Notes under the pieces: generated by a model
The model's database searches: none
What the model was told of the DNA's origin: nothing
The model's input: only the letters and a program-made list of their open reading frames with translations
Assembly: GCF_003711515.1 (NCBI RefSeq)
Contig: NW_021167081.1
Location: 2,784,483-2,848,482, forward strand
Reading direction: 5' to 3'
Source: Sodiomyces alkalinus F11
Taxonomy: Eukaryota > Ascomycota > Sordariomycetes > Glomerellales > Plectosphaerellaceae
Length of the DNA: 64,000 nt
Made by a program: the position numbers and the translations under genes
Shown here: positions 46,141 to 59,139 of the stretch, piece by piece
Layout of the letters: each line of letters starts with the position of its first letter
Position numbering within the stretch: position 1 is the first letter of the stretch

Positions 46141-49100
46141 TATACTATATAGTATAGAATCTATAAAGACCCTAGAATAAGCTATATTTACTATACTAAT
46201 CTATAGTATAGTAGGTAATACTATAAAGATTGGCCGATTATATATTAGAGCCTAGGTGCTTCCGAGGCTTAATACCGGTCTCCTCCTCGGATAAAGGTTT
46301 AACTACTCGAGTAGCCTAGATATCATTAATACGTAGGACGCTATTCGAATTAGAGTATACTCGGACCTTTATATACTAGCCCAGGTATTCCCTAAGCGCT
46401 CCTTAATCTAGCGGAAAATCAAAGCCGTTGGAAAGACCGTAGTTCCTTTATAGTAGTACGGGTATATACCTATCCAGAAACCCGATATTAATCTTAATTC
46501 TATAGAGTTCTCCACGGATATTAAGCGTTCCACGACTTATCTCCTTAACGACTAAGGCATAATACTAATCTTTAATGCGAGCGATTACCTGATAATTATC
46601 CTTAAAAGTATTAGGCTAGGATATATAGAATTATTTTACGCTAACGGATACTTCTATATCGAATACGGTAACGCTCGGGATATACTAATAAAGAGATTAA
46701 AGACTATAAAGCTACCGGCGGATAAAGTAACCGGTAATACTTTCCGAGGGTATATTACGCTTAAGGGTAAACACGGTATCGCTAAAAGCCCCGACGCTTT
46801 TACGGAAATAGCTAAGAAAAGCGTAATAATCTACCGCCGCGAGGCTAAGGTTATCCGCCGCTTCGCTAAGATTATAGAAAAGTACCCTAAGGCTTAGAGT
46901 AACTAAGGCGTTATTAATATCCCTCATAAGGAATGTATACGTATTATATTAATAAACGGATAGTATACCTAAAAGATTAGTTAGAAGGTATACACGCTTA
47001 GTTATAATAATAAGTACTTCTTAGATAAAACCCTTCACGGGCTATACTCGTAGGGATGTATAGAATGGCCGATATAACCCACGCCTTTTAGAGCGCCCGT
47101 ATTTATTATATAGCGTACCGTAAATAGTAAGTATAAAGACCGGATAATAGTCGACCTTTATACTCGATATATGTTCATTATCGACGATATATACCCTATA
47201 CTGGTATAAGACGAGGTTACCTAGCGTCTCTATAGGAAAAGGTTTATTTCCAGAGTAGATACTACGGCGTTCTTTTATTAGGTCCTAATATATAAGCCTT
47301 ATTAAGAAAGGTTTACTATTATTTGATACCGGGGATAGGAGCGTTTTAAGGTTACCTTAATAGGGTTTTATAATTCCTTAGCGTATATCTAATGGTATAT
47401 AGATAAGCTCCTCTGCCTATATAAAAGCTTCGGCGCCGCTTTTATTAACTATATCGTGATCGTTGCGGATTCCGAGGATAAGTATACCGGCTATCTTAAT
47501 ACCGTATTAACCTTATTTGACCCTAAAAGAATCTCTATCTCCTCTAATAAGTCCTTTATCATATACTTATCGGTTTAGCTTTTAGGATTCGAGGTTAACA
47601 CCGTTGGCCTATTAAATATTAAGAAATATACGGCGGCGCGTTATAAGGTATCTCCCCCGAAATCTCTATAAGCGTTAGAAGAATAGACTAATATAATCGG
47701 CTAGCTTGAGCACCTTATTCTATGGTTTTCCTACTATATCGGCCCGCTATAATATTAGAAGACCACTTTCCTAATAGAGGCATAGAAGCTTAGGAAGGAT
47801 ATAGGCTAAGCCGGTAAGACGTATACTTAACACGCCGCGTTTAAACTAATAGTTAGGAAATTAACTATGTTTAAGGATATTATAGACGCCTTTACGTCTA
47901 ATATTTACCTCTTTTACTATAATTCTACTATAATTCTCTTTATCTAGCTTAACGTATTTAAGGAACTCGGCTTCTCCGTTATATTATTCTAGCTCGTTAG
48001 TGAATCCGAATAGCTCGCTAAGGGAAGTATTCGTAAGACCCTAGTACGCCCGGTAAGTTATATTAGTAAGGGGCTAAATACCGCTAAGCAGAAATCCTAG
48101 CTAACCGCACTAGAGGTCGCCTACCTTATCTAGGCCGTCTAAAAAGACCCGGACTATTATCTAATCTGCCCGCTAGAATCGACTGTTATCCTAACAGATT
48201 ACGCGGTTACTATAAGAATTATAAAGTCCACGGCGCTAGTTAATACTAGTAAGACCCCGTTAAATATAAAGCTTATCCTCTCCTCCGAATTCCGTAGCTA
48301 GTTTTAGCTAGATTATTACTAAATTCCTAGTAAACCTAATATAGTAGTTAGCGCCCTTTTACGGCTCCTTACTACTAATATAGTAAAAAAAGAAGAAAGG
48401 GAGCTTAAAAGAATTTAGTGAGATTAGGCGGTCCACTACTCTAATAAGCTATAGATAGATCCGGATATACGATAGAGGATTTACGAGGGTTACGTTATAG
48501 ACCCACGGTAAAGCCCTATATTAACTTCGGTAAAAGATTATATCTCTAGGATTAAGATCCTCTTTAAGTTAGATAATAGTCTACTATACTATGTAGAATA
48601 CAACGGTAAACGCTGTCTTTATATTCATTTCGCTTTACGGTAAGAGTTTATCCGCGTTACCTCAAATAAACGCTATTACTTTAGTATTAAACGCACTTAG
48701 TATAATTTTATTAGCCGATTCGCTATTCTTAAGGTATATAGGGAGGTAAACTGTTATATCGCTAACTACTAGATCTACGCTACTAATTAGACTAACTATT
48801 AATACCCCCTTAGCGAAATATGACCTATTCTAACGCTATTAATTCCCTTTTATACTATTATTATAGACTTTATTATTAGTCTATCTAAGGTTCCCTTAGC
48901 TAGTGCTCCCTAATAAAGGGAGGGCTTCCCTTTATTAAACTTGTCTTTAACTGTTATCGATAAATTTATTAAGGCTACGTTAGTTATTTCGGGCTGTAGT
49001 ATATACACCGCTTAGGATTAGGCTATATCCTTACTTTAAGCGCTTTAGCTCGGGAACTAAGGGATTCCCCGATCTAGTATTTCCAATTAGAACCCTAAAT

Positions 49101-49600
49101 GCCTCTCCGACTTCTAGATAATATTATAGAAGGCTACTAGTATAACCCTTAGATTCTTTACAGTATAGTATTCTTAGATAAACGGCTTATCTAAGCAAAA
49201 GAACCAGATAATAAAGATCTTTATTCGTATATTCCTTACGTAAAACCCCGAAGTTCCTTTAACGAATATTATTATACTGCTATAGTTTAATCTTAATAAC
49301 GCCTTTTATAAGGTGCTGGGATACGCTCCGAATAAAATACTATACGGTATAAGAACTAATAGCCCCCTTAACCTCCTCGGGGAAGCTAACCTATAGCTCT
49401 TATATATATTTATTAGTCGACGTAGTGTTATTAACTTAAAGAGGATCTACGTAGTATCCGTGTTATAGGAAGAATATGCTTGTTTAGATTATCGAGTTTA
49501 CCCGGTCAATTAAGGCTAGTTACGCTACCGGTGGTAGTATATTCTAATCGTCTTAGGCGTAATAAGTATACGCCCGTGAGTAGGCTTAAACCTCTTAGTT
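46141..49600 (+). pseudogene. Family X gypsy pol: protease end, reverse transcriptase, RNase H, integrase
   Basis: The frame starts near the protease end (parallel to 54310 in the second copy). A block, FAKIIEKYPKA*SN*GVINIP, precedes the reverse transcriptase near 46860-46925. Motifs are RPVFII*RTVNSKYKDRIIV, DTTAFFY*, ERFKVTLIGFYNSLAYI and the catalytic box as FINYIVIVAD near 47440. LLGFEVNTVGLLNIKKYTA and PVSYISKGLNTAKQKS mark the connection and RNase H. Integrase follows from about 48850: IDFIISLSKVPLASAP, LTVIDKFIKATLVISGCS, GIPRSSISN*NPKCLSDF and LNNAFYKVLGYAPNKILYG near 49330. The end beyond 49400 is unsure. gag and both LTRs are missing. Confidence 0.85.
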
Positions 49601-49679
49601 AATACGTTTAGGACCTTTATCTATTTAAGGGTACTATACGGTGCTAAGTCGTTATATAATACCCCCTAAAGTATCGCTA

Positions 49680-51260
49680 AAAGCGGCTAGTCTAGTTTGA
49701 CCCTTTATCGCTAATAATAGACTTCGGTATTCTATAGAACCTATAATAGTATAATAAAAACCCTTTAGTATAGGCTTTAGTATCTATAATATCTATCGCT
49801 TTAATTGTTACCGATTTTAAGAGTTAGTCGGTAATTACCTATAAGTATCTATATTCATTTTCTCTGGTAGGTACTAGGCCCGTTATAAAGTATATAGCGA
49901 TATCGTAAAAGATTCGCTTTAGTATAAGGATTAAGTATAATAATCCTTTTTTATACCCTTTTATGTATAGCTAGCTCGGTATATATTATAATTCCGTATA
50001 AACCTTTTAATATCTTAATTTATACCGGGCTAAAATAATTAGCGGGCGATTAAGGTAATAGTATTATCCTTCCCTAGGTGTCCGCTAATTACTAAGTCGT
50101 GGATCGCTTATATTAGGGGGCCTTATAACAGGTAACTTACTCCGTTTTCGCTATCCCCTAGCATCTATAAACGGTCTTAAAATATGAACTATCCTTAGTT
50201 AATTCTATACTCCGCGATATATATTTTAAGTGTTAGCTAAGGGGAAAAGCTCCTCTGTCCCGTTTCTATAATAGCAATCGCACCTTAATAACGCTTATTA
50301 ATAGCCTTATATTTATCCTATAATCTCTAGCGGTTAGGGTTTATCTTAACAATTATAGCTAGCCTTAGTAGCGTTACTCTTACTAGGTATACCCGGGAAA
50401 GATAGCCGTATCGGGGGTTATCTAGATATACCTCCCTTACTCTCGGATATTAGAAGAGTCCTTAGGTATATCCTGCTCTTAATATAAAAGCGTATCGGCT
50501 ATAACGTTATCTGCTTTTTACCGGCACTCTAACACGAAGTTATATTAGGCGAGCTCCGCTATCTAACCACTCTAGCATTCGGTTAGGGCCCTCTTAGTGA
50601 TAAAGTATTTAAGTGCTTTATAATCGGAGTAAATCTTAAATTAACCGTCACTTACTAGCTCGGCTTTATATACCTATAGGTAGTCTATAATTACTAGTAT
50701 GTCCTTATTATAAATCAGGTAATTATACTTAGCGGAGTTAAGTCGATATAAGTAATACGCGATAACGTACCTATATGCTTATTCGTCTTCTTATAGGGAT
50801 GTACTACCTAGCGAGAACCCTAAATAATCCGTTTCTAGCTAGGTCTTCCTTCCGGGTTATTATTATTATAAGTAAGCCTTTTCCCTACCTCTTAAAAGGG
50901 GCCCTAATAAAACAGGGCGTTTTCCTTTATTAGGGCTATAAGTAGCGTTACGATAACTATAAAGTCGCGGATAAATATTCTATAAACGTTCGTAAACCCT
51001 AGGAAACTTTATATCCTAGTCGCGGATACTAAGGCCTCTTATTCTATAATAGTCTTAGGTTTCTCGGGGTCGTAAAATACACCTTTTTCCGCTATAATAA
51101 TAAACCCTAGGTATTTAACTATCTTAACGCTAAACTTATACTTCTTCGGGTTAAGGTTTAGCCTAGAGTCTACGAGGGCGTAGAGTACTAGCCGTATCTT
51201 CTCGTTATTCTTAGAAGATCCGTCTATGTAAAGTAAGATATTAATACGTCTCGGAAGCCT
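49680..51260 (-). pseudogene. Gypsy pol on the minus strand (reverse transcriptase end, RNase H, integrase)
   Basis: The minus strand from 51260 reads INILLYIDGSSKNNEKIRL (reverse-transcriptase box region), then LNLNPKKYKFSVKIVKYLGF, KGVFYDPEKPKTIIE, SFLGFTNVYRIFIRDFIVI and LTALIKENALFY-like sequence: the connection to RNase H. Integrase starts near 50120: HDLVISGHLGKDNTITLIAR, RFIRNYNIYRASYT (HHCC finger with Cys/His to Tyr), YLPEKMNIDTYR*LPTNS and IPKSIISDKGSN*TSRF near 49730. It is a different lineage from families X and the giant element, nearest in motifs to Tf1/MAGGY-type chromoviruses as I know them. LTR-X begins at its truncated N-terminal edge. Confidence 0.8.
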
Positions 51261-51269
51261 ACCAGGTAC

Positions 51270-51566
51270 TATAGACGTATCTTAGAAGTACTATAGTATA
51301 TACTATAGCAGCTACGGGGTATACTATGGAAGCTATAGTGTATACTAGGGTATCCAGAGGATTATATACGTAGATACCGAGGATCCTACGGGGTTCACCT
51401 ATAGGTGTATTAGTCCTAGGGGCGCGCCCCCTTTCTAGCTTAGAGAAGATATCTTATTTTACTACTATTTATAGCACCCTAAGGTTACCCCTTAGAAAAG
51501 CCTGGCTTCTGGGTCTAAGAGTATTAGCTAGCTAAGTATATACTTAGTTAGGGTATATTAAATAGT
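51270..51566 (+). repeat. 5' LTR of family X, second copy
   Basis: Aligns with 22405-22757: GTACTATAGTATATACTATA head, GGGGCGCGCCCCC near 51420, and tail GTATATTAAATAGTAGTAAC. A perfect GGGGCGCGCCCC palindrome is kept in both copies, as it has no CpA to mutate. Ends are approximate. Confidence 0.65.
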
Positions 51567-51669
51567 AGTAACTAAGTTTTACGCGAGGTCTATATACAGT
51601 TATTTTACAAAAACTATGCGATACTACCGTACCCGCCGTAGTTACTAAGTAAAATAGCTTAACCGCTTA

Positions 51670-53900
51670 TTGCTAAACGAAGACGCCTCCCCTTTAATAG
51701 GTCTAGGCGTGGGGTATATAAAGGAATTACCGTCCTTAGATTATATACCGTTAAGCGTTATCTATACCGCCTTTATAACGAGTACTAGCCGTGACATCCT
51801 AAAGCTCCGAATTGTAACTAACGCTAACCCCGCTAATAATATTCCCCGTCCCCGGGACCTTAAGGGAATAAGGAATATCGTTAAGATAGTTAATAATTAT
51901 GCTAATCTTACCGAGGAATTATTTTTATCTAAGGTTCTCGCCCTACTTCGTATTACTAAGTAAGCCTATAATCTACTTAGCCTCCCTAGCGCTAGCGGTA
52001 CCTTAACCTTAAAAGAAAGAATTATAGTCGCGAGACCTACTAAGGAACGTATATTCCCTTTGATATGGACTATAATACTGGTAAAATTCACTAGCGCTAT
52101 AACTAAGTAGCGAAGTACAGAGCCTTATTACTAGGAACTCCTTATAAAGCCCGGTCGAACTTAGAATCTTAAGGGAAAATAGCCTATCCGTCCTTTTACC
52201 GCTAGTCCTAAACTTCCGACTATTACGCCCGAGCCTGATTATAATAATATAGGGGCGGGGTTAAGCTTACTCCTTTTACGCCTTATTATAAGTATAATAG
52301 TTAGCGGATTCTTAGAAGATAAAGGGGATATACTATACCCTTTTATTAAATAATATATCGATTAATAGTCTAACTTATTTTTCCTATTAATATTAGCCGT
52401 TAATAATATTTCCGATACTACTAACCGTTAATCTTTTACTATAAACCGCTATACTACGAAGTTTACCTATACTTCGCTAACTGTAAATAATAAGGATTTA
52501 TACTATAGCCTAACCTTATCGGATATTATCTATAATCCCGTAACCGCGAATACCGGAGGAAACTTTAGAAGCCACGGGGACCGCGCCGGTCCTAGCGGTA
52601 TATAAGGCTACGCTACTAATAATTAAGGGAGGCCTTTCCATAATGGCGGTGCCGACTAAGGATAAGGTAACTAAGGGAACGCCCTTAGTATCCTTAGTTA
52701 AAGTAGCTAGGGCGGCGTGCTAAAGACGCCTAATAACTAAGGCGCGAGTGTATAATAGCCATTTATATATATCCGACCGGCTAACCTCGGTATATTTATC
52801 GTGTAGAGTACCGCTAATTTCCGAAATAACTAGATATCCTTAAGTAACCACTGCTTTAAGGCCGATAACCTTAGCTATTTTAACCCTCCCCGGTATTTTC
52901 TTACTAAAAAGGATATACGTATTAAGGGAATTAAGCTTATTTTTACAGATATTTACCGGTTTACTAATACTACTAAGTAGTACGCCAGTCTAAGCGATAA
53001 CTATAAGCGAAGCGTACCCTGCGGCCTAATAAAATACCTCCTTGGTAAAGCGTCCGTATAGTTTATAAGTTATAATATACGCTACTAAGAGTTTTTTAAT
53101 AAAGACGCTATTATCGCTAATTAGATAAAAGCGTTTTAGGAAAGGTTTAGGCTCCTATATAAGGAAGCCGAGTATAAGCTACGCTAATAAAAGTATACCT
53201 TAGAAGATATAATACTCTGCCACGATATCCGTGTATTCGCTAATAAGGTTATTCGCCTAGCTAAGGCCACTTATAAGGCTAAGGAAAAGCTCCTATCTAT
53301 TATCTAGGATAAGCTTAACGCGAACCTAGTAGCTATTATAGTATGACCTACGCCTTTTATCCACTAGATAGACTTTATAACTACCCTCGCCAATTAAATA
53401 CCTGGATAATACCGAAACTATACTTAAGGAGGTTAAAAGCACCTTATTAGCTGTTATAGCCTCTTAAAGACTGACTATAATACCCGTAAACTATATAATA
53501 CCTTACCTAGCGTTTACGTCTAGCCACCCGCTCTATAGTATTACGACTAATAGTCTAGCCCTATACCGAAATACCGCTATACGCCGTAATTTAACCGTCG
53601 CTCCCTTAGTCTAAGCTAGTTCCGCTATAATAACTTACTATACGCTTTACTTACACTAAACGCTAATTACTTTATAAATAATAAGGGTTAACGCCTATTA
53701 ACTAAAAACGCGCATAATTAGTCTAACCGCCGATTTTAAGACCGTTACTAAGAGAGACTAAAGGAGCTTATCTATATAATTATTAAGGACGCTATAGGAC
53801 CTATATCGGAAAATAACGCTAACACGGAGCCTAAAGATAAATAATATTATTAGAAGGAAGACTCTAAGGATTCCGTAGTATTATATAACGATAGCGTGGA
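51670..53900 (+). pseudogene. Family X gag relic
   Basis: ATG 51670 opens 97 codons free of stops: MLNEDASPLIGLGVGYIKEL and, later, NIVKIVNNYANLTEELF. After the first stop the protein can be followed through a Gly/Arg-rich segment near 52550-52700 into a capsid-like helical region near 52900-53300 (FTDIYRFTNTTK, LIKYLLGKASV, TLEDIILCHDIRVFANKVI-like). It reaches a late Tyr-rich part near 53500-53620 that may hold a degraded knuckle. The C-terminal region, to 53900, is acidic. Gag would form the particle. Frames shift at least twice. Confidence 0.65.
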
Positions 53901-54099
53901 CGATACGAAAAATAAGTGATTATATTAAGTCGCTAACGGACCCGGTTTTATGCCTAAATATTCCGATATTTACTAGGTATACTAAGAGTATAGTGAATAC
54001 TATATAACTATAGGACTTAACGCTAAGACTATTTACCACGAGTAGTATTATCGCTAGCTGTGCTTACTAACGGACTAAGGTAAATAGGACTCTCCCCTA

Positions 54100-55640
54100 A
54101 TTAATACGGTTTTCTAGAGAGTATAGAATTCTACTAAGGGTCTTTACAAGTATATATATACCCGTATCTAAGCTTATAATACGCTACCAAGTAAGCCGTT
54201 TAAAATCTATATTAACTTAGGAGCCTCTAGCTATATAGTAAGCTAGTAGCTCCGTAGTCGATTTCCCGATAAATATATCGATTCTACTAAATATAGTATT
54301 CTTTAGAGTATAGGATTAAGAAAGACTCTAGGATAAGCTACCTTTACTATGCTAGTCCATAGTATAGTAGATAAAGATACGCGGATTAGTCGCATATATA
54401 TAGGAGCCTAGGTTATTCTTAGGCTTAACGCTGGTTTACTATTAGGATAAGAGTTTAATTATCCTAATAGTCTAGATATCCTTAATACACGGGATACTAT
54501 TCGTATTAGCAGTTACTAGGATCTCCTAGTATTAGCTTAAGTATTCGCTAAATACTTACCGGTTTAGCGGAAGCTTAAATCCGATAAAAAGACCGTGATT
54601 CTACCCTAGTAGTATAGATTAGTTCCGATTTAGAAGCCGGATATTAATATCGACTCTATAGAGTTTACGCCCGATATCGCGGGATCCCTTAATCTACTCC
54701 TATAGGACTAGTTAAGTATACTAATCTTTAACGCTAGCGACTAGCCCTTAGTTATTCCACGAAGCGCTAGATAAGGCTATATTAAGTCTTTTTACGTAGA
54801 CGGTTACTTCCACGCTAAACACGAAAATACACGCGATATCCTAATAAAGCGTATGAAATCCGTGGAATCCCCGGTAAAGGCGGTAAAAAGCGATCTCTTC
54901 TAAGAGTATATTATACCTGAGGGAGAACTCGGTATCGTTAAAAGCTCTAATACCCCTATGAAGATAATTAAGGAAGATATAATAATTTACCGCCGCGAAG
55001 GCCGGATTATCCGCTATTTCGCTAAGATTATAGAGAAGTACCCTAAGATATAGACCGATTAAGGCGTTATCAATATACCTCCTAAGGAATATATATAGAT
55101 CCCCCTAGTTAATAGTTAGTAAACTAAAAGATTAGTTAAAAGGTATACCCGCTTAGATATAACGATAAGTAGTTCCTAAATAAAACCCTTAATAAGTTTT
55201 ATAAATAAGGATATATAAAATAACTAACTTAGCCTATATCTTTTAGTATACCCGTGTTTATCTTATAGTATACCGTGAATAATAAACGTAAAGGCAGGAT
55301 AGTAGTCGATTTTCGTGCCCTAAATAAGGTTACTATTCCCGATATATACTCTATACTATTATAAGATAAGGTTATCTACCGCTTTTATAGGAAGAGGTTG
55401 ATTTCCGTAGTTAACGTCTAAGCCTTTTTCTATTAATTTCCGGTATATAAGGCGTATCGTGGGCGGTTTACTATTATCTTATACCGAGGATAGGAGCGTT
55501 CTAAGGTCGCTTTTATAGGTTTCCGTAACTTCCCGGCGTATATTTAGCGATATATAAACAAGCTTCTTCGGTCATATACAGATTCGCTATAGCCTTTATT
55601 AACGATATCGTGATCGCCTTAGATTCTAAGATAAGTACGG
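54100..55640 (+). pseudogene. Family X protease and reverse transcriptase relic
   Basis: Protease near 54205-54260 reads KIYINLGASSYIVS, where D-x-GAS is expected and Asp is now Asn. GYFHAKHENTRDILIKRM follows, then YRREGRIIRYFAKIIEKYPK near 54990-55045, shared with 46830-46890 in the first copy. Reverse transcriptase continues with VNIPPKEY-like and RLLFPIYTLYY blocks, ERSKVAFIGFRNFPAYI near 55490-55545, and FINDIVIA at 55596-55620, the catalytic box with Asp to Asn. Sequence after about 55640 no longer matches the first copy. Confidence 0.8.
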
Positions 55641-56700
55641 ACGTGGTACTTAAGGAGGTGCCGTATCTTAACCGTATCTTCTATATATAGGGCAGCTCAC
55701 GATATAGTATTCGCGGTATTTAGGAAGAGCTCGACCGTATCTTAGGCCCGCGAGGCTGTATACGAGGCAGTATATACGGTGTGAGGAAGATCTCGGTTAT
55801 TATACCCCCCGAGCTTTCAGGCCTACGGGAAGATCTTAAGTCTGCGGAGCCGCAATCTAATACTATTAGCCTCCTTATACTATAAACCATGCCCTGTGTT
55901 TATATAGAAATATATGCTTATTAGTCTTATATATTGTTTCTTTTTAGACTCGCGTACTTAGTATTCTGTTACGGCCTTTACCGGCACCGTTTTCCCCGGC
56001 CCTATCTTCTAGTGGTTTCGGACGTGGGTAGGGTGCCGGATACCGGGTGCCAGAGGCTTAATTATGAAGAGCTTCCGGCTAACATGGCTAATACCTATCT
56101 AGTATGGAGATATAATCTGTAGTAATAGTAGTTTGGTCTTATCGTAAGAGTAGTATAGTCTATAGTAACAGTAGTGGTATCTTCCGTTTCTAACCGTTTT
56201 TCTTAATCTCCTTATACTACGAGGCGTGCCTTATACTTAGTAAGCATCCCTTTCTTATTAAACTTATAGGTGTATACCTATCTATAGACGAGAATTTATT
56301 ATTTATACTTATTACGCTGATTACTACTTACCTTCTTCTAGGAGCCTATTTATCGTTGCCCCTTTAGATAGCAGAGTATAGCGGGTTAGACGCGTTAGTG
56401 GCTAAAAGGTATTAGAGCGAGAGGGTTCTATGGCGCCGACGTCGACGTCGCCGTCCTTAATAGCCTATTTCCTTTTATATCTTAGACATAGAGGGTTATA
56501 AGTCCTTCTAGCGTTAAAGAACGCCTTCTAGGTATTATTATTTTGAACTTTCCTGGTTGTATAGAGGCTTTTAAAAGATATCGTGATGGATAGACGCACG
56601 GGTAGTAGGCGTGCGGCCGATAGGCACCCCTAAGGGCTATCCGCAGCCGCCTGTTATTAGTTATCGTCTTTCTCCGTACCCCGTATCACGTTAAACGTTA
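55641..56700. other. No gene seen
   Basis: About 1 kb with moderate CpA/TpG content. A plus-strand open frame at 55934-56122 is not supported by any motif. GACGTCGACGTCG near 56439 is a small CG-rich direct repeat. It could hold an unrecognised LTR. Confidence 0.4.
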
Positions 56701-56722
56701 TAAGAAACGCGGGCGTAGGATT

Positions 56723-58049
56723 TTACGGGGATATTAGGCATATAGGGAACGGCTTAAACCTTATGGTAGTGAATCGTAGAGTATCCATAGTAATAGCGTC
56801 TCCCGTCTTAATAGCGGTAGCCTTTGTCGTATTAATAACAATAGCCTCGCCTTTACCAGTAATAATAGCGGTAGTATCTTCCGTAGTAATAACGGTGCTA
56901 TTAAACTCTTTCAACTCGAGATATAATATATTTACGGCTATAACTTTTAATATAGGCTGCGCGTAGCCGATTATATATAGGGAGCTGCTTTAACCTCGTA
57001 GTGGTAAACCGTGGAGTCTCGCCCGTAGTAATAGCGGTAGCCTCTTCTATAGTAATAGCGGGGGCCTCGCCTTTACCCGTGGTAATATCGGTAGCGTCGC
57101 CTTTTAGGTTAGGTATTACGTGGTTTTATAAAGACTTTATAGCCGTATACTTATATGTATACAAGGTTAGGTTAAGGGTCGCGTAGGCCTTTGTATAGCG
57201 TTTTCCACTTCTTAATATAGTATAGGGTACTAATATACAGGTAAATAGTAGTCTTAAAGATCTTAAGCTAGATAGATATAGGCAGATAGGCTTTAATCCG
57301 TTCTAGGTTACCGCTTTAATCTTGCGAATACTTAGTGCCTAGCCTTCTACCCCCTTAGTAGCGAGGAAAGTAACGACTTCTAGATGCTAACCTAATCTCT
57401 ACGAGTATTTACGATTACCTATACGCGTTATACTTAGCGGTGCACGGTCCTTTAATCCTTACCCCTAGGTAGCGTTAATAAGCCTTATAACAGTATCCGT
57501 GCCGTAGTAGCCGGGGCGTTTATACTATACTTACGCTATTATCTTCTACGGTTACTACGGTTATCGTGATCTTCCTTACGGGTTATTACGTGGGTGCCGA
57601 GCTAAAACCGTTAACGCGGTAACGGTAGCGGTAGCGTTAGAGTCTTCCGACTCGAGATCTAATCTATCTACGGCTATACCTTTTAATAATAGACTACTTG
57701 CTATCCGCCCGTGGATTATTATATTGTTGGATTAGCTAGTATAGATAGATTATAGGCGCTCGCTAATGTCTTCGGCTAACGCTAGGGCTTATAGCGTTTT
57801 ACTCCTACCGTTAAAGGTCTTATCTTTATTAAAGATAACTTTTTTATAGCGTATATAGGCTATAGTAATAGTAGTAGCCTCCTCCTTAGTAATAGCGGTA
57901 GCGTGGTTTATAGAAATAGTAGTAGCCTTTTCCGTAGTAATAGCAGTGGCGTCGCCTTTTCCCGTAGTTATAGCGGTAGCGTAGTCCATAGTAATACTAG
58001 TAGCCCTTTCTATAGTAATAGCGGTAGCCTCGTCTTTACCTAAGGACAA
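56723..58049 (-). repeat. Coding minisatellite in three blocks
   Basis: Three blocks, about 56760-56900, 57000-57105 and 57860-58045, share the word ATAGCGGTAGC in tandem units of 24 or 30 bases. On the minus strand each gives Thr/Ala-rich repeats such as ATAITTEK and ATAITTGKGD; unit lengths are multiples of three, so changes in number keep the frame. The first two blocks both end in RFTT. A flanking segment, ACTCGAGAT...ACGGCTATA...TTTTAATA, is also repeated near 56917 and 57650. It looks like a relic of a repeat-containing protein that was itself partly duplicated. Function is unknown. Confidence 0.6.
57789..58049 (-). CDS. Possible Thr/Ala-repeat protein fragment
   Basis: 86 codons from ATG 58049, open throughout: MSLGKDEATAITIERATSIT, then further ATAIT units and a basic end with NKDKTFNGRSKTL. 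No signal peptide or membrane segment is seen. The repeats account for most of it. It may be only a surviving part of a larger broken gene, and on the other strand the same repeats also read openly, so the strand is not certain. Confidence 0.3.
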   Translation of the reverse strand: MSLGKDEATAITIERATSITMDYATAITTGKGDATAITTEKATTISINHATAITKEEATTITIAYIRYKKVIFNKDKTFNGRSKTL

Positions 58050-58302
58050 CAGCCTTGTAGATTCCTACCTAGAGGACTAAAGCGCTATTAGGCGGTTTAA
58101 TAGTTATAAAACGGGCTTAGTTTTTAAAGACGTGGATTAACGATCCTAAGTCCCTTAGTATTATAATCTTAATCGTGATATTATACGAGGGCACGCCGCG
58201 TCTTAGGTAGGAGAGAATCCTAGTCGCCCCTCGCGAATACGTTAAAGTTCGATACAGGTGCTTCTTCTATTATTGTTACGGCTAAAGTAGTTACCTTAAT
58301 AG

Positions 58303-58662
58303 TATAACCAGATAAAGATGTTATAGCACTAGATCGTCAAGACAAAGATTAGATAAGGAGGTTAGTCTACCAAAAGCACGATACATAACCAAAATATAAC
58401 CAATAACACTATAACCTTTAGCGAAGATATAGATCGGTAGTCACTATTCTGATTAGGGTAATATAAGTTGAACTGGAAAGATACCTTAAATGTAGAACAA
58501 GCAATTGCAACAGAGGATGATGATTAAATAATGATCCCTTGATAGGGATATCCTACGTCTATCCTTAATATATATATATAGGATGTGGATCCAGCAGCCT
58601 TAAAAAAGGAGTTATATACCTATCTGCTAGAACTACTCCAAAGCCGTATCTGCGCAGTTATA
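58303..58662 (-). repeat. Solo LTR of the giant gypsy family, minus orientation
   Basis: 360 bases, reverse complement of the 8789, 25856 and 39716 LTRs, with ends TATAAC...GTTATA. It is flanked on both sides by ATAG (58299-58302 and 58663-58666), a perfect 4-base direct repeat that fits a target duplication. No internal sequence is attached. It keeps more CpA/TpG than the other LTRs, for example AACAAGCAATTGCAACAGAG near 58496. Confidence 0.88.
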
Positions 58663-59139
58663 ATAGGTAAGAGTATAGCTGTATCAGGGCTATAAGTCCT
58701 ACCGCGTGTCTCGAGGGTATTAGCTCTTATTAATATAGGTAGAAGCCCTATATAGCTATCGGGTGGTTCTTATAAGGTTATAGCTCTCGCTGGCGTTAGC
58801 TGTACGTGCTGTTAAGAGGATATCTAACCGTTCTGCGACTATAGTCGCACAGGAGTTAGTATCGTTAAAAGTATGTAGGTATATAACGGTTCAATCGTGG
58901 TAATAACTTAGCTTATAACGTAGATCCCTAGGCCTTAAGGAGTAGGCTGCGGCTCTTACTATAGAGACGCCTTAGTTATGATACTTATTATAATAGTTAT
59001 TGGAATAGCTCCTCCGGTGTAGTCTTAAGATTATTAATTTCGATTCTAACTAAGTACCCGTTCGACCTATAGACTTAAGGGGATTCCTCGAACCTACTCT
59101 AGAATAGCTTATTCAGGGAATGCATGCCAGTCTTCTTTT
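58663..59139. other. No gene seen
   Basis: About 480 bases without a supported frame. CpA/TpG content is intermediate. A short hairpin, GCGACTATAGTCGC, lies near 58836. Confidence 0.4.

Larger units (their letters stand above)
51270..55640 (+). mobile_element. Family X gypsy, second copy, 3' truncated
   Basis: LTR, gag, protease and reverse transcriptase in order on the plus strand. The element stops in the reverse transcriptase just after the catalytic box near 55600. It abuts the minus-strand gypsy pol at 51260, probably by insertion into it. Confidence 0.8.

Noticed and set aside
46712..46927. Open minus-strand frame of 71 codons
   Set aside because: Antisense to the family X pol, which is conserved in two copies.
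55934..56122. Open frame starting MFLFRLAYLVFCYG, like a signal peptide
   Set aside because: Only 62 codons, no motif or repeat support; kept as an unassigned stretch.
56723..58049. Minisatellite as a CRISPR array
   Set aside because: Units are directly adjacent and variable, with no constant repeat and unique spacers, and the DNA is fungal.
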